64,000 nucleotides of DNA from Linyphia triangularis (GCA_963978545.1 OZ021730.1:5620201-5684200), one strand, 5' to 3'; counted from the stretch's first letter, positions 11,065 through 25,007 are shown. The notes: generated from the letters alone by a model not told the origin. A program made the numbers and translations.

Positions 11065-11882
11065 GAGGGATGATGACGTCACCGGAAGGGGGCGTGACCG
11101 GATATGACGTCACATGATATGACGTCACAGGAAGTCACGTGACCGGAAGTATAGTTGAGTTGTTCTCCTCCTGCTGTTGTTTTAGTTTCGGCTTCGTTAT
11201 AAGCTGTTTGTGTATGACGACACAGTGGGAATGACGTCATAATGTGTTTTATATCAAAGTTTTGAGCGGTGGCAACACTTTTTTAGTTTCGGTTTATCTA
11301 GCAGACGGAGTTGAGTTGTTCTAGGACTGCTTCTTAGTGAATAAGTTAGAGTGATATGTTTTTATTGCGTGACGTCACAGTGGGTATGACGTCATAATTT
11401 GTTTTATATCAAAGTTTTTGAGTGGTGGCAACACTTTTTAGTTTAGATTTACCTTTAGGATGGAGTTGAGTTGTTCTAGGACTGCTTGCAAACGAATAAG
11501 TTAGAATGATAGGTTTTTATTGCGTGACGTCACAGTAGGTATGACGTCTTAATGTGTTTTATATCAAAGTTTTGAACGGTGGCAACACTTTTTTAGTTTC
11601 GATTTACCTTTCAGGCGGAGTTGATGTTCTAGGGCTGCTTCTAAGTGAATAAGTTAGAGTTATAGGTATTTTTGACTAGTGACGTCACAGTGGGTATGAC
11701 GTCATTCATGATTTTACAAAATTTACTTTTAAGACGATGGCAGCAGTAGGAATATGCTAAGTTTTAGGCGGGATGGAGTTGAGTTGTTCTAGGGCTACTT
11801 TTAAGTGAATAATTTAGAGTGATAGGCTGTTTTACCAGTGACGTCACAGTGTTAATGTAGTGGGGATGACGTCACGATTTGC
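11065..11882. promoter_or_regulatory. Tandem CRE/ATF-motif (TGACGTCA) array, element 1 left end
   Basis: About eleven TGACGTCA palindromes occur here. Several are paired as GTGACGTCACAGTGGGTATG followed by ACGTCAT, putting two motifs 17 bp apart once per unit of about 155 bp. Between pairs lie conserved segments with TTTTATATCAAAGTTT, GGTGGCAACACTTTT and GAGTTGTTCTAGG. TGACGTCA is the classical CREB/ATF binding site. It could be an enhancer/promoter array or a protein-binding terminus used in replication or transposition. Confidence 0.75.
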
Positions 11883-11939
11883 TTTATATCAAAGTTTAAG
11901 GAATGGCAACATCTTGTATCCTGATATAGCTAAGTCTCC

Positions 11940-12010
11940 TTTGATTGGTTGAAATAAAAGCTCACTTCTGATTGGTTAGAATATGTCACGTGATTTCAAA
12001 TGCTCTTCTC
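11940..12010. promoter_or_regulatory. Clustered inverted CCAAT boxes and CACGTG
   Basis: Two GATTGGTT motifs (inverted CCAAT) and a TCACGTGA E-box lie just inside the CRE array. A recognisably related cluster with CTGATTGA and CATGTGAC occurs at 52485-52560 in element 2 and, mirrored, at 24880-24950. Conservation across elements suggests function. Confidence 0.5.
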
Positions 12011-13159
12011 ATTGACTATACAGTTTAGTAAGACAGTTTTCTACTAAGTTTAATGTAATTGCGGCGCCATCTAGTGGTAGGAAGGAATATAAATTACATA
12101 GTTTATAACTTTTCATGCTTAACCATTAAAAACTTCAAATACATGCAAAGATAATATACTAACACAAATGCGTATAGTTTCGGATTGAGTGGATTTTTTT
12201 TTTCTATAAGTTCTTAACACATTTAAACTAATGTTGAGAGATATAATTGCAAGACACTTTTAAGGAATCAGGTTTAATCAATGTTAGACACATAAAGTCT
12301 CATTATTTTCTCAATAACAGTATGAAATGTAAATATAAATTAAAATTAATGAGGAAAAAAAAATTTTTTAACTTTGATATCTTAACATGAAAATTTCTTT
12401 TACAGAGCTTAACGTGTCATTAAAAAGTTTTTTTCTTTTATTGTCATAGTTTTTGAGGGATTGAATACACAACAAAAGAACTTAGACTAGAATTAATTTT
12501 CAATATTCAGCAACTGAAACCCATTATGGAAGTTAAAGCAATGATTTTACAATTATTTTTAGGTTGAGTTAGTCTGACCCTGTTGAAGGAATTAGTAGTT
12601 GTAGCGTGTTCACACGTGAGTTTGCAATACAATATTAGTAATATACATTTCCAAAAAAACGAAATATTTATCACTTTGAATAGAAAAATGACGATTTTTT
12701 TTTTATTTATGTAAGTATTATTCTCAATTTTGTAAATTTTAAATGTATTATCCATATTTTATTGAAGAATTTATATTTTTTTTCTTCTTCTTCCAGAATG
12801 GTTTAGGAAAAACATTTCATTTTAGTCAGAACAATGTTTTCAAAGAGATGGAAATACGCAACTTTTCGATATATCAACCTTCAAATACTTTGAAATTGGT
12901 TCTATTTGTTACAACCGGTTGTAATTTAAAGCTATACTGTACTATGCGAGCGATATTATATATCTTAGCTACTTACTGTCTATGTTAAAATTTATATTAC
13001 CATAAACTTGTTAGAAATTAATATGTCTATGTTAGTTATATTAATCAAGATAGTTTTTATTGTACAATGATACTTACTTAAGTTGATGAATGGCAACACA
13101 GAACTAGCTGCTAATGCTGATTAGATATGTGATAACTGATTTTGGATACTCTAATGTTT

Positions 13160-14570
13160 AAATAAGAGAGAAAAAGTAACATACTTGAACATCTTACAAC
13201 TAAGAATTCAAAAGTGAACATGAAAATTTACTTTACGAATAAATATCATGTCTTTAAAATGTGTACGAATATCACTAAATAAGAGAAAAAAGTAACATAC
13301 TTAAACTCTTTACGACAAATAACTTTAAAATTAATGAAAAAAAACTTACTTTACATATAAAAATCACTTTAAAATGTGTAAAAATATCGCTAAATAAGAG
13401 AAAAAAAGTAACTTACTTAAAATTTCTAAGATAAATATTTAACCTTTACGCGAAAATTCCCTTCATGTATAAAAATCACGACTTTAAAATATAACATGCA
13501 AGAGAAAAGTAACGTACTTAAACTTTCTACGACAAATAACTTTAACATTAACGTAAAATTTTACTTTACACATAAAAATCCCGATATTAAAATATGTAGA
13601 AATATCGCTAAATAAAAGAAAAAAAAGTAACACACTTAAACTTTGTACGACAAATAACTTTGACATTAACGTAAAAAATGTTCTTCACATATAAAAATCA
13701 CGACTTTAAATTTGAAATGTAGGATGAAAGTATAACATACCTATAATTTCTACGACAAAGAATTCAAACATTGCCGTTCATGTCTTTAAAATGTATAATG
13801 ACAACTCTAACTTTTAGAAAAAAGAAACACTAAAAATTTACAAGGCAAAGAATTTAAAATTGAACGTTAAAATTAACTTTACATGTACTATCATACTCTT
13901 ATATCAACGATAAATAAGATAAAAAAAAGAAACTCTAAAAATTTATAAGGCAAAGAATTCAAATAATACGCGAAAATTTACCTCACATATAAAAATTATG
14001 TCTTTCAAATGTGTAAGAATAACGCTAAATTAGAGAAAAAGAAATATTAAAAATTTACAAGGTAAGGAATTGAAACAATACGCGAAAATTTATTTCACAC
14101 ATAACATTTTTATCTTTAAAATGTGTAAGAATAATGCTAAATTAGAGAAGAAAAAAAAATAACATACTTAAACTTTCTTCGACAACAATTTAAACAATAC
14201 GCGAAAATTTCATACACAATTATTTGCTTAGGTTAATGTTAAATAATGGGAAATTTAACAGAATAAAAATTTCAAAGATAAAGAATTTTAACCTTTACAC
14301 GAAAATTTACCTCACAAAAATATCATATCCTTAAACTTTAACGTGGCAATTTACTCTTCATATACAATTAAACTCTTAGGTTAATGTTAAATAAAAGAAA
14401 AAGTAACATACTCAAAAATTTCTAAGATAAGCATAACGTAAAAATTTCATATCATGTGTTTAAAATGTAACATATAAGAGAAAAAAAATAACATACTTGA
14501 ACTTTCTATAGCAAAGAATTTAAGCATTAGCGTAAAAATTCACTTTACATATAAAATTCACATCTTTAAA
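13160..14570. repeat. Degenerate tandem repeats of about 110 bp, left arm
   Basis: About thirteen units recur, each with an A-rich AAGAGAAAAA-GTAAC-ATACTTAAA block, a TTTCTACGACAAATAA-like block and a TTTACATATAAAAATCA-like block. Units differ by substitutions and short gaps. No frame is conserved between units. The array is mirrored at 22320-23730. Confidence 0.75.
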
Positions 14571-14574
14571 TGGG

Positions 14575-14830
14575 AAGATAAGCAGGTGACGGTAATTAGC
14601 CAATCAGGGTAGCGGTAGGTGATACGCCATTCGCCGGCATTTTTAGATCGGAGGATGAGTCACGCTAAAACTTGTTGGAACAGGTCGGGAGATTTGTACA
14701 GCAAGAACAACAGCATCGACGCGCAAGCAGCGGGTGATGCTGTGATGTGTCAGCAGGTCTTTGAGATTATCGTTTTCCTACTTTGCCGTTTTCATAATGA
14801 AATGTTTGTGAAAACTTGGAATGAATGAAG
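14575..14830. other. Short moderate-GC island with CCAAT box, left arm
   Basis: This is the only non-AT-rich stretch in the palindrome interior. It has TTAGCCAATCAGGG, then sequence of mixed composition with a 69-codon frame (14619-14828, plus strand), then a possible GT splice donor after CAGCAG near 14756. It could be a promoter plus first exon, or a decayed gene remnant. No similarity to a known protein is recognised. The mirror image is at 22061-22316. Confidence 0.3.
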
Positions 14831-17800
14831 TGGATTTCAAAGACACATTAGTAAGTGAAGGTAGAATTCGCATGGACTTTCTTCCAAAAAGTATGATTCA
14901 CTTGGAGAATTTAAGATCATTTCTACTTGAAAACTTTTCTATTATTTAAAACATTGAATATTGTTCAAACTCAGTGGGATTATATGCTACAATACGGGTA
15001 AAACTTAACAAAATTGTTACATAGAAGAAAAATAGTAAGAGATTTAAAATAAATATTAGTTATAGATACTCCAAAGAAAAAATTTCACCTCTACTTTTCA
15101 ATCGGAAAATCAATACAAGTTGGAAATTTATGTTACTTCAAGAAAGACTTAGACAATTTACTTTGTAATAATATACGTTAAGGTGTCATATTAACTCGTG
15201 CAATAAATGCTGACTAAGGATTATTTTACTTATCAATCTAAGAAAGGTGAATTGGGGGAAAATATTAAATAAATTGTAGATATTAAATACATTGTAGATA
15301 TGCATTCAAGTTTTGAAAATCGCCTGCAAGACTTTTAAAACATCTTAAGATAATTTGAAAGAAACTTGCGAATTATATGTAAACTACATAACTTTTTATA
15401 CTCTGAAAGGAAATCACAAGTAACTTAGTTAACTTTTTTCATGGTAACACTCATATTCAATGACATGTTTTTAAAATTTAACCTTCTTTACATGATATTA
15501 GTTATAAATTTGTTCAATCTCAGATGCGATATACTATTATTTCTAACATATATGTTACGAATTGTATAAAGTTTTTAAAAGAGTATATGCAAATCACTAA
15601 TCAGAAACATAAAAATCTAACATCATTCAAACAAACTAAAATAATAAGATATTTTCCTTAGTGGAAATAGTTAACTACTCATGTGATGGAATATACTAGA
15701 AAATTTAAATACTGAAAAAAGTTTGCTAGGCAAACTTAAAGAATATATATTTTTTTTCTTGTGAAAAACTAGCATAAATTGAAAAATGTAGAGTTTGTTA
15801 CTACGTAAAATTGAACATCATCTGGACAAACTAAATTATACGTGAATTTTTAACTTCCATCCATAATTTCTAAATAATTTATACATAAATTTCAGAAAAA
15901 CTGAAACGGAATGTGTTTTACAAGAGGCTTATTTTGTAAGATGAATATTCAATATTAATATAACTGAGCAAAGTTCATTCCGGAAAAAACTTGTAAAAGA
16001 TACTTATATTTTGAAAATAGTTTGAAATATCCTTTTAAATTTATGAATGCTCGCTTTCGAAAGACACAAATAAAACTGATATTACTCATGATAATTAACA
16101 TATACATAACATTAGTCAAACAAAGTGAAATTTTTATTGCTTGTGACCGATAACTTTTCAGTGAAGCAGAACTTACATAGGAAATTTGTGCAAACTTTTT
16201 CAACTTTTAAACCAAGTATCATGTAAAATTATAAATTACGATAGGAAATAGCATACTTCAGAATCGGAACAAGTCTTGTAGTTAAGCTAAATGTATTTCT
16301 CAAGGAATTGAAAGCATACCAGAGAAGTCCTTATCATTTCGCATCTTTTCTCATGTTGCAAGAAGACATACTTTGTAAAAGATCGTCTTAGCACTTAACA
16401 AAAATCAGTAAAAATAAATATATTTTCTATGGCAAAGATAAAATTTAACAACTTAATTACTTAAATTTAGCTAAGTTGCATATGGTTTATTCACATAACT
16501 CGCATATGCTTCGAATGTTGAAATATATTTGTCAGTTGAAATCAAACTCATCGAAAATAAATGCTATCTACATTTTCAAGTCGGAAATTACTATTAAATA
16601 AACTTTACATGTAAGACATTATCATGTTAAAAAGAAAAATCTACAAAAATGTAAATGATAATTTTACTGTTGGTACATAAATGATGAATAATTTATGATT
16701 TTATTCTAGGCAAACGTTTTATTGTCTAACAGAGAACTTAAACTTTAGCAGAAAAACGAAAAAATACAATTTTTATATCCTATCATGCTTGTCGAAAATT
16801 GAATTTATTAGCTGTTGTAATAGATTTTTATTGTCCAAATTTCTATAGTTCTTCCCAGTGCAATAATATTAAGTTCATGTGTAATGAGTAGGTTTTTTTT
16901 GTTTTGTTGAATCTTATAAATTTAATGAAATTATTATGACCTAAGAGATTGAGTGAACTGAATAAATCAATGACGTAAATTTAAACAGTGACTTGAACTG
17001 ATACATACTATAACTGTAAAGAAGTATGACAAAGTGATAGATGAAGTAAAAATAGAAGTTGAGTGAAATGTGTTGAAAAAAGTTGAAGACGACAAGAAAT
17101 TCATAAATGAGAATTATCATTGACTTATATTAACTTCGTTTTTCTTGCTTATGACAAGAAAATACACTCTTGTTTATTAAGAACCAACTTGATATCTTAT
17201 CATAGAATGACAATGATGAAATATCTATACATTAAAAAAAAAAAACCTAACTTAGACATAGCAAATTTCTTGAAATTCATGTATAATGTGAGAAGTTTTA
17301 CTGGAAATATAGAAAATACAACATTGAAAAATGTGAATGTTTCGAAGTACTTTATCAGAAATAAAAAAATAAAAAAAATGCGCTGAGGTCCGCTATAAAA
17401 TTTTTTAGGAGAAAGTTTAAACAAAATTTAAAATCAAACATGCTTTTAAGTGGGAACACATATATTAAAACTATAGCACATTTAACAATTTATATTATGT
17501 CATCTCAATTGGTATCAAACTGAATAATATGAAAAACAACCACAAACTGAATAAACATGAAAATTATCAATATATGTGGAAAAGTTTCTTTTTTTCACAT
17601 ATAAAAAAAAATAACACATTGACATACGTTAAGATCACGAAACATGCGTAATCATATACCGATAAGAGCAACCAATGTTGCGGGGAGATATTCACGTGAT
17701 GGACAAGCAAATTTCCCATGAATAAATTGAGTGATTTAATTTCTAATGCTAATTCCAATAGTATTCCACGTAACTTCAACTTTATATGTTACACTATAGA

Positions 17801-18443
17801 TATATTTATTTTTCAAATATATTGACTTTCGAAAAATCATCCTTCAATATAAGAATGATCATAGTAAGAATAAAAGAAAAGATACTAAGCATTGATTTAA
17901 AGTGTATTTATTTCAACTTAGCAACAAATCATATGCGTGAAACGAAAATTGCTTCGAACCAAAGTATAACTATCCAATTTCATTGATTAATACAAGGAAA
18001 TTTTTCTCATCTAGTAATTGAATATTTTTTTTCTCGTACACATTATAAGTGTTGTGCAATGAGGTGTAGAATAGCTGAAGATATCCGACCTCTTTCTAAA
18101 TATTAATAAGTCACTGTTGAAAAACTTATAAAAATTTCAATTTACACCTAAAGTTTTTTTTTTATGTATATATTTCAAAGAATTTTTTCAAATCAATATG
18201 TATTTTTAAATACTGAAACTTATTCACTTCAATAAATGTATGCTTAAGTTATAAAACTTGTCGTATGTATTGAAAAATTGTAACTTTTCGTCTTCGTATA
18301 AATCGATAACTTATACACTAGTTCTTCATCAATTAATCTTCTAAGTAAATCTTTCAAAGGCAAAAACATACCTATAGCTTTGCATTTGTAACAAGTTAAA
18401 TTGTACATGTTTCTCGTGAAATTAAAATTTTATATGTTTTTCA
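14831..18443. other. AT-rich non-coding interior, left arm
   Basis: No open frame longer than about 90 codons occurs, and the existing ones are low-complexity and are simply mirrored in the right arm. No known protein motif is visible in any frame I read. Confidence 0.6.
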
Positions 18444-18449
18444 TGAAAA
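18437..18449. other. Centre of palindrome 1, essentially spacerless
   Basis: The symmetry axis falls inside TTTTCATGAAAA. Complementarity continues outward on both sides with a few mismatches in the first 40 bp and almost none beyond. There is no unique loop. Confidence 0.75.
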
Positions 18450-21400
18450 TATATAAAATTTTGTAACTTTCACATGAAACATGTACAATTTAACTTGTTA
18501 CAAATGCAAAGCTATAGGTATGTTTTTGCCTTTGAAAGATTTACTTAGAAGATTAATTGATGAAGAACTAGTGTATAAGTTATCGATTTATACGAAGACG
18601 AAAAGTTACAATTTTTCAATACATACGACAAGTTTTATAACTTAAGCATACATTTATTGAAGTGAATAAGTTTCAGTATTTAAAAATACATATTGATTTG
18701 AAAAAATTCTTTGAAATATATACATAAAAAAAAAACTTTAGGTGTAAATTGAAATTTTTATAAGTTTTTCAACAGTGACTTATTAATATTTAGAAAGAGG
18801 TCGGATATCTTCAGCTATTCTACACCTCATTGCACAACACTTATAATGTGTACGAGAAAAAAAATATTCAATTACTAGATGAGAAAAATTTCCTTGTATT
18901 AATCAATGAAATTGGATAGTTATACTTTGGTTCGAAGCAATTTTCGTTTCACGCATATGATTTGTTGCTAAGTTGAAATAAATACACTTTAAATCAATGC
19001 TTAGTATCTTTTCTTTTATTCTTACTATGATCATTCTTATATTGAAGGATGATTTTTCGAAAGTCAATATATTTGAAAAATAAATATATCTATAGTGTAA
19101 CATATAAAGTTGAAGTTACGTGGAATACTATTGGAATTAGCATTAGAAATTAAATCACTCAATTTATTCATGGGAAATTTGCTTGTCCATCACGTGAATA
19201 TCTCCCCGCAACATTGGTTGCTCTTATCGGTATATGATTACGCATGTTTCGTGATCTTAACGTATGTCAATGTGTTATTTTTTTTTATATGTGAAAAAAA
19301 GAAACTTTTCCACATATATTGATAATTTTCATGTTTATTCAGTTTGTGGTTGTTTTTCATATTATTCAGTTTGATACCAATTGAGATGACATAATATAAA
19401 TTGTTAAATGTGCTATAGTTTTAATATATGTGTTCCCACTTAAAAGCATGTTTGATTTTAAATTTTGTTTAAACTTTCTCCTAAAAAATTTTATAGCGGA
19501 CCTCAGCGCATTTTTTTTATTTTTTTATTTCTGATAAAGTACTTCGAAACATTCACATTTTTCAATGTTGTATTTTCTATATTTCCAGTAAAACTTCTCA
19601 CATTATACATGAATTTCAAGAAATTTGCTATGTCTAAGTTAGGTTTTTTTTTTTTAATGTATAGATATTTCATCATTGTCATTCTATGATAAGATATCAA
19701 GTTGGTTCTTAATAAACAAGAGTGTATTTTCTTGTCATAAGCAAGAAAAACGAAGTTAATATAAGTCAATGATAATTCTCATTTATGAATTTCTTGTCGT
19801 CTTCAACTTTTTTCAACACATTTCACTCAACTTCTATTTTTACTTCATCTATCACTTTGTCATACTTCTTTACAGTTATAGTATGTATCAGTTCAAGTCA
19901 CTGTTTAAATTTACGTCATTGATTTATTCAGTTCACTCAATCTCTTAGGTCATAATAATTTCATTAAATTTATAAGATTCAACAAAACAAAAAAAACCTA
20001 CTCATTACACATGAACTTAATATTATTGCACTGGGAAGAACTATAGAAATTTGGACAATAAAAATCTATTACAACAGCTAATAAATTCAATTTTCGACAA
20101 GCATGATAGGATATAAAAATTGTATTTTTTCGTTTTTCTGCTAAAGTTTAAGTTCTCTGTTAGACAATAAAACGTTTGCCTAGAATAAAATCATAAATTA
20201 TTCATCATTTATGTACCAACAGTAAAATTATCATTTACATTTTTGTAGATTTTTCTTTTTAACATGATAATGTCTTACATGTAAAGTTTATTTAATAGTA
20301 ATTTCCGACTTGAAAATGTAGATAGCATTTATTTTCGATGAGTTTGATTTCAACTGACAAATATATTTCAACATTCGAAGCATATGCGAGTTATGTGAAT
20401 AAACCATATGCAACTTAGCTAAATTTAAGTAATTAAGTTGTTAAATTTTATCTTTGCCATAGAAAATATATTTATTTTTACTGATTTTTGTTAAGTGCTA
20501 AGACGATCTTTTACAAAGTATGTCTTCTTGCAACATGAGAAAAGATGCGAAATGATAAGGACTTCTCTGGTATGCTTTCAATTCCTTGAGAAATACATTT
20601 AGCTTAACTACAAGACTTGTTCCGATTCTGAAGTATGCTATTTCCTATCGTAATTTATAATTTTACATGATACTTGGTTTAAAAGTTGAAAAAGTTTGCA
20701 CAAATTTCCTATGTAAGTTCTGCTTCACTGAAAAGTTATCGGTCACAAGCAATAAAAATTTCACTTTGTTTGACTAATGTTATGTATATGTTAATTATCA
20801 TGAGTAATATCAGTTTTATTTGTGTCTTTCGAAAGCGAGCATTCATAAATTTAAAAGGATATTTCAAACTATTTTCAAAATATAAGTATCTTTTACAAGT
20901 TTTTTCCGGAATGAACTTTGCTCAGTTATATTAATATTGAATATTCATCTTACAAAATAAGCCTCTTGTAAAACACATTCCGTTTCAGTTTTTCTGAAAT
21001 TTATGTATAAATTATTTAGAAATTATGGATGGAAGTTAAAAATTCACGTATAATTTAGTTTGTCCAGATGATGTTCAATTTTACGTAGTAACAAACTCTA
21101 CATTTTTCAATTTATGCTAGTTTTTCACAAGAAAAAAAATATATATTCTTTAAGTTTGCCTAGCAAACTTTTTTCAGTATTTAAATTTTCTAGTATATTC
21201 CATCACATGAGTAGTTAACTATTTCCACTAAGGAAAATATCTTATTATTTTAGTTTGTTTGAATGATGTTAGATTTTTATGTTTCTGATTAGTGATTGGC
21301 ATATACTCTTTTAAAAACTTTATACAATTCGTAACATATATGTTAGAAATAATAGTATATCGCATCTGAGATTGAACAAATTTATAACTAATATCATGTA

Positions 21401-22060
21401 AAGAAGGTTAAATTTTAAAAACATGTCATTGAATATGAGTGTTACCATGAAAAAAGTTAACTAAGTTACTTGTGATTTCCTTTCAGAGTATAAAAAGTTA
21501 TGTAGTTTACATATAATTCGCAAGTTTCTTTCAAATTATCTTAAGATGTTTTAAAAGTCTTGCAGGCGATTTTCAAAACTTGAATGCATATCTACAATGT
21601 ATTTAATATCTACAATTTATTTAATATTTTCCCCCAATTCACCTTTCTTAGATTGATAAGTAAAATAATCCTTAGTCAGCATTTATTGCACGAGTTAATA
21701 TGACACCTTAACGTATATTATTACAAAGTAAATTGTCTAAGTCTTTCTTGAAGTAACATAAATTTCCAACTTGTATTGATTTTCCGATTGAAAAGTAGAG
21801 GTGAAATTTTTTCTTTGGAGTATCTATAACTAATATTTATTTTAAATCTCTTACTATTTTTCTTCTATGTAACAATTTTGTTAAGTTTTACCCGTATTGT
21901 AGCATATAATCCCACTGAGTTTGAACAATATTCAATGTTTTAAATAATAGAAAAGTTTTCAAGTAGAAATGATCTTAAATTCTCCAAGTGAATCATACTT
22001 TTTGGAAGAAAGTCCATGCGAATTCTACCTTCACTTACTAATGTGTCTTTGAAATCCACT
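18444..22060. other. AT-rich non-coding interior, right arm
   Basis: This is the mirror of 14831-18443. Nothing additional is seen. Confidence 0.6.
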
Positions 22061-22316
22061 TCATTCATTCCAAGTTTTCACAAACATTTCATTATGAAAA
22101 CGGCAAAGTAGGAAAACGATAATCTCAAAGACCTGCTGACACATCACAGCATCACCCGCTGCTTGCGCGTCGATGCTGTTGTTCTTGCTGTACAAATCTC
22201 CCGACCTGTTCCAACAAGTTTTAGCGTGACTCATCCTCCGATCTAAAAATGCCGGCGAATGGCGTATCACCTACCGCTACCCTGATTGGCTAATTACCGT
22301 CACCTGCTTATCTTCC
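22061..22316. other. Short moderate-GC island, right arm
   Basis: This is the inverted copy of the island at 14575-14830, including the CCAAT box and the 69-codon frame, here on the minus strand. It is apparently unchanged. Confidence 0.3.
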
Positions 22317-22319
22317 CAT

Positions 22320-23730
22320 TTAAAGATGTGAATTTTATATGTAAAGTGAATTTTTACGCTAATGCTTAAATTCTTTGCTATAGAAAGTTCAAGTATGTTA
22401 TTTTTTTTCTCTTATATGTTACATTTTAAACACATGATATGAAATTTTTACGTTATGCTTATCTTAGAAATTTTTGAGTATGTTACTTTTTCTTTTATTT
22501 AACATTAACCTAAGAGTTTAATTGTATATGAAGAGTAAATTGCCACGTTAAAGTTTAAGGATATGATATTTTTGTGAGGTAAATTTTCGTGTAAAGGTTA
22601 AAATTCTTTATCTTTGAAATTTTTATTCTGTTAAATTTCCCATTATTTAACATTAACCTAAGCAAATAATTGTGTATGAAATTTTCGCGTATTGTTTAAA
22701 TTGTTGTCGAAGAAAGTTTAAGTATGTTATTTTTTTTTCTTCTCTAATTTAGCATTATTCTTACACATTTTAAAGATAAAAATGTTATGTGTGAAATAAA
22801 TTTTCGCGTATTGTTTCAATTCCTTACCTTGTAAATTTTTAATATTTCTTTTTCTCTAATTTAGCGTTATTCTTACACATTTGAAAGACATAATTTTTAT
22901 ATGTGAGGTAAATTTTCGCGTATTATTTGAATTCTTTGCCTTATAAATTTTTAGAGTTTCTTTTTTTTATCTTATTTATCGTTGATATAAGAGTATGATA
23001 GTACATGTAAAGTTAATTTTAACGTTCAATTTTAAATTCTTTGCCTTGTAAATTTTTAGTGTTTCTTTTTTCTAAAAGTTAGAGTTGTCATTATACATTT
23101 TAAAGACATGAACGGCAATGTTTGAATTCTTTGTCGTAGAAATTATAGGTATGTTATACTTTCATCCTACATTTCAAATTTAAAGTCGTGATTTTTATAT
23201 GTGAAGAACATTTTTTACGTTAATGTCAAAGTTATTTGTCGTACAAAGTTTAAGTGTGTTACTTTTTTTTCTTTTATTTAGCGATATTTCTACATATTTT
23301 AATATCGGGATTTTTATGTGTAAAGTAAAATTTTACGTTAATGTTAAAGTTATTTGTCGTAGAAAGTTTAAGTACGTTACTTTTCTCTTGCATGTTATAT
23401 TTTAAAGTCGTGATTTTTATACATGAAGGGAATTTTCGCGTAAAGGTTAAATATTTAAGTTAGAAATTTTAAGTAAGTTACTTTTTTTCTCTTATTTAGC
23501 GATATTTTTACACATTTTAAAGTGATTTTTATATGTAAAGTAAGTTTTTTTTCGTTAATTTTAAAGTTATTTGTCGTAAAGAGTTTAAGTATGTTACTTT
23601 TTTCTCTTATTTAGTGATATTCGTACACATTTTAAAGACATGATATTTATTCGTAAAGTAAATTTTCATGTTCACTTTTGAATTCTTAGTTGTAAGATGT
23701 TCAAGTATGTTACTTTTTCTCTCTTATTTA
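22320..23730. repeat. Degenerate tandem repeats of about 110 bp, right arm
   Basis: This is the inverted copy of the array at 13160-14570, with a few substitutions, for example near 23455. Confidence 0.75.
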
Positions 23731-25007
23731 AACATTAGAGTATCCAAAATCAGTTATCACATATCTAATCAGCATTAGCAGCTAGTTCTGTGTTGCCATT
23801 CATCAACTTAAGTAAGTATCATTGTACAATAAAAACTATCTTGATTAATATAACTAACATAGACATATTAATTTCTAACAAGTTTATGGTAATATAAATT
23901 TTAACATAGACAGTAAGTAGCTAAGATATATAATATCGCTCGCATAGTACAGTATAGCTTTAAATTACAACCGGTTGTAACAAATAGAATCAATTTCAAA
24001 GTATTTGAAGGTTGATATATCGAAAAGTTGCGTATTTCCATCTCTTTGAAAACATTGTTCTGACTAAAATGAAATGTTTTTCCTAAACCATTCTGGAAGA
24101 AGAAGAAAAAAAATATAAATTCTTCAATAAAATATGGATAATACATTTAAAATTTACAAAATTGAGAATAATACTTACATAAATAAAAAAAAAATCGTCA
24201 TTTTTCTATTCAAAGTGATAAATATTTCGTTTTTTTGGAAATGTATATTACTAATATTGTATTGCAAACTCACGTGTGAACACACTACAACTACTAATTC
24301 CTTCAACAGGGTCAGACTAACTCAACCTAAAAATAATTGTAAAATCATTGCTTTAACTTCCATAATGGGTTTCAGTTGCTGAATATTGAAAATTAATTCT
24401 AGTCTAAGTTCTTTTGTTGTGTATTCAATCCCTCAAAAACTATGACAATAAAAGAAAAAAACTTTTTAATGACACGTTAAGCTCTGTAAAAGAAATTTTC
24501 ATGTTAAGATATCAAAGTTAAAAAAAAATTTTTTTCCTCATAAATTTTAATTTATATTTACATTTCATACTGTTATTGAGAAAATAATGAGACTTTATGT
24601 GTCTAACATTGATTAAACCTGATTCCTTAAAAGTGTCTTGCGATTATATCTCTCAACATTAGTTTAAATGTGTTAAGAACTTATAGAAAAAAAAAATCCA
24701 CTCAATCCGAAACTATACGCATTTGTGTTAGTATATTATCCTTGCATGTATTTGAAGTTTTTAATGGTTAAGCATGAAAAGTTATAAACTATGTAATTTA
24801 TATTCCTTCCTACCACTAGATGGCGCCGCAATTACATTAAACTTAGTAGAAAACTGTCTTACTAAACTGTATAGTCAATGAGAAGAGCATTTGAAATCAC
24901 GTGACATATTCTAACCAATCAGAAGTGAGCTTTTATTTCAACCAATCAAAGGAGACTTAGCTATATCAGGATACAAGATGTTGCCATTCCTTAAACTTTG
25001 ATACAAA

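Larger units (their letters stand above)
11015..18443. repeat. Left arm of palindrome 1
   Basis: It is the inverted complement of 18444-25875. Order from the outside: terminus, TGACGTCA array, CCAAT/E-box segment, AT-rich sequence, tandem repeats of about 110 bp, a short moderate-GC island, and AT-rich sequence to the centre. Confidence 0.9.

Noticed and set aside
11043..11128. Start of the 10745-11128 frame as an independent gene driven by the CRE array
   Set aside because: The first part of that frame is palindrome terminus and the rest is the displaced end of the gag gene, joined by chance in one frame.
14619..14828. 69-codon frame in element 1 as a definite gene
   Set aside because: There is no homology and it is short. 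Kept only as a hypothesis in the findings.
17786..19103. Pairs of identical short open frames on opposite strands (for example 17786-17986 and 18903-19103)
   Set aside because: They are low-complexity, AT-rich frames repeated only because the two arms are inverted copies. No protein motif.
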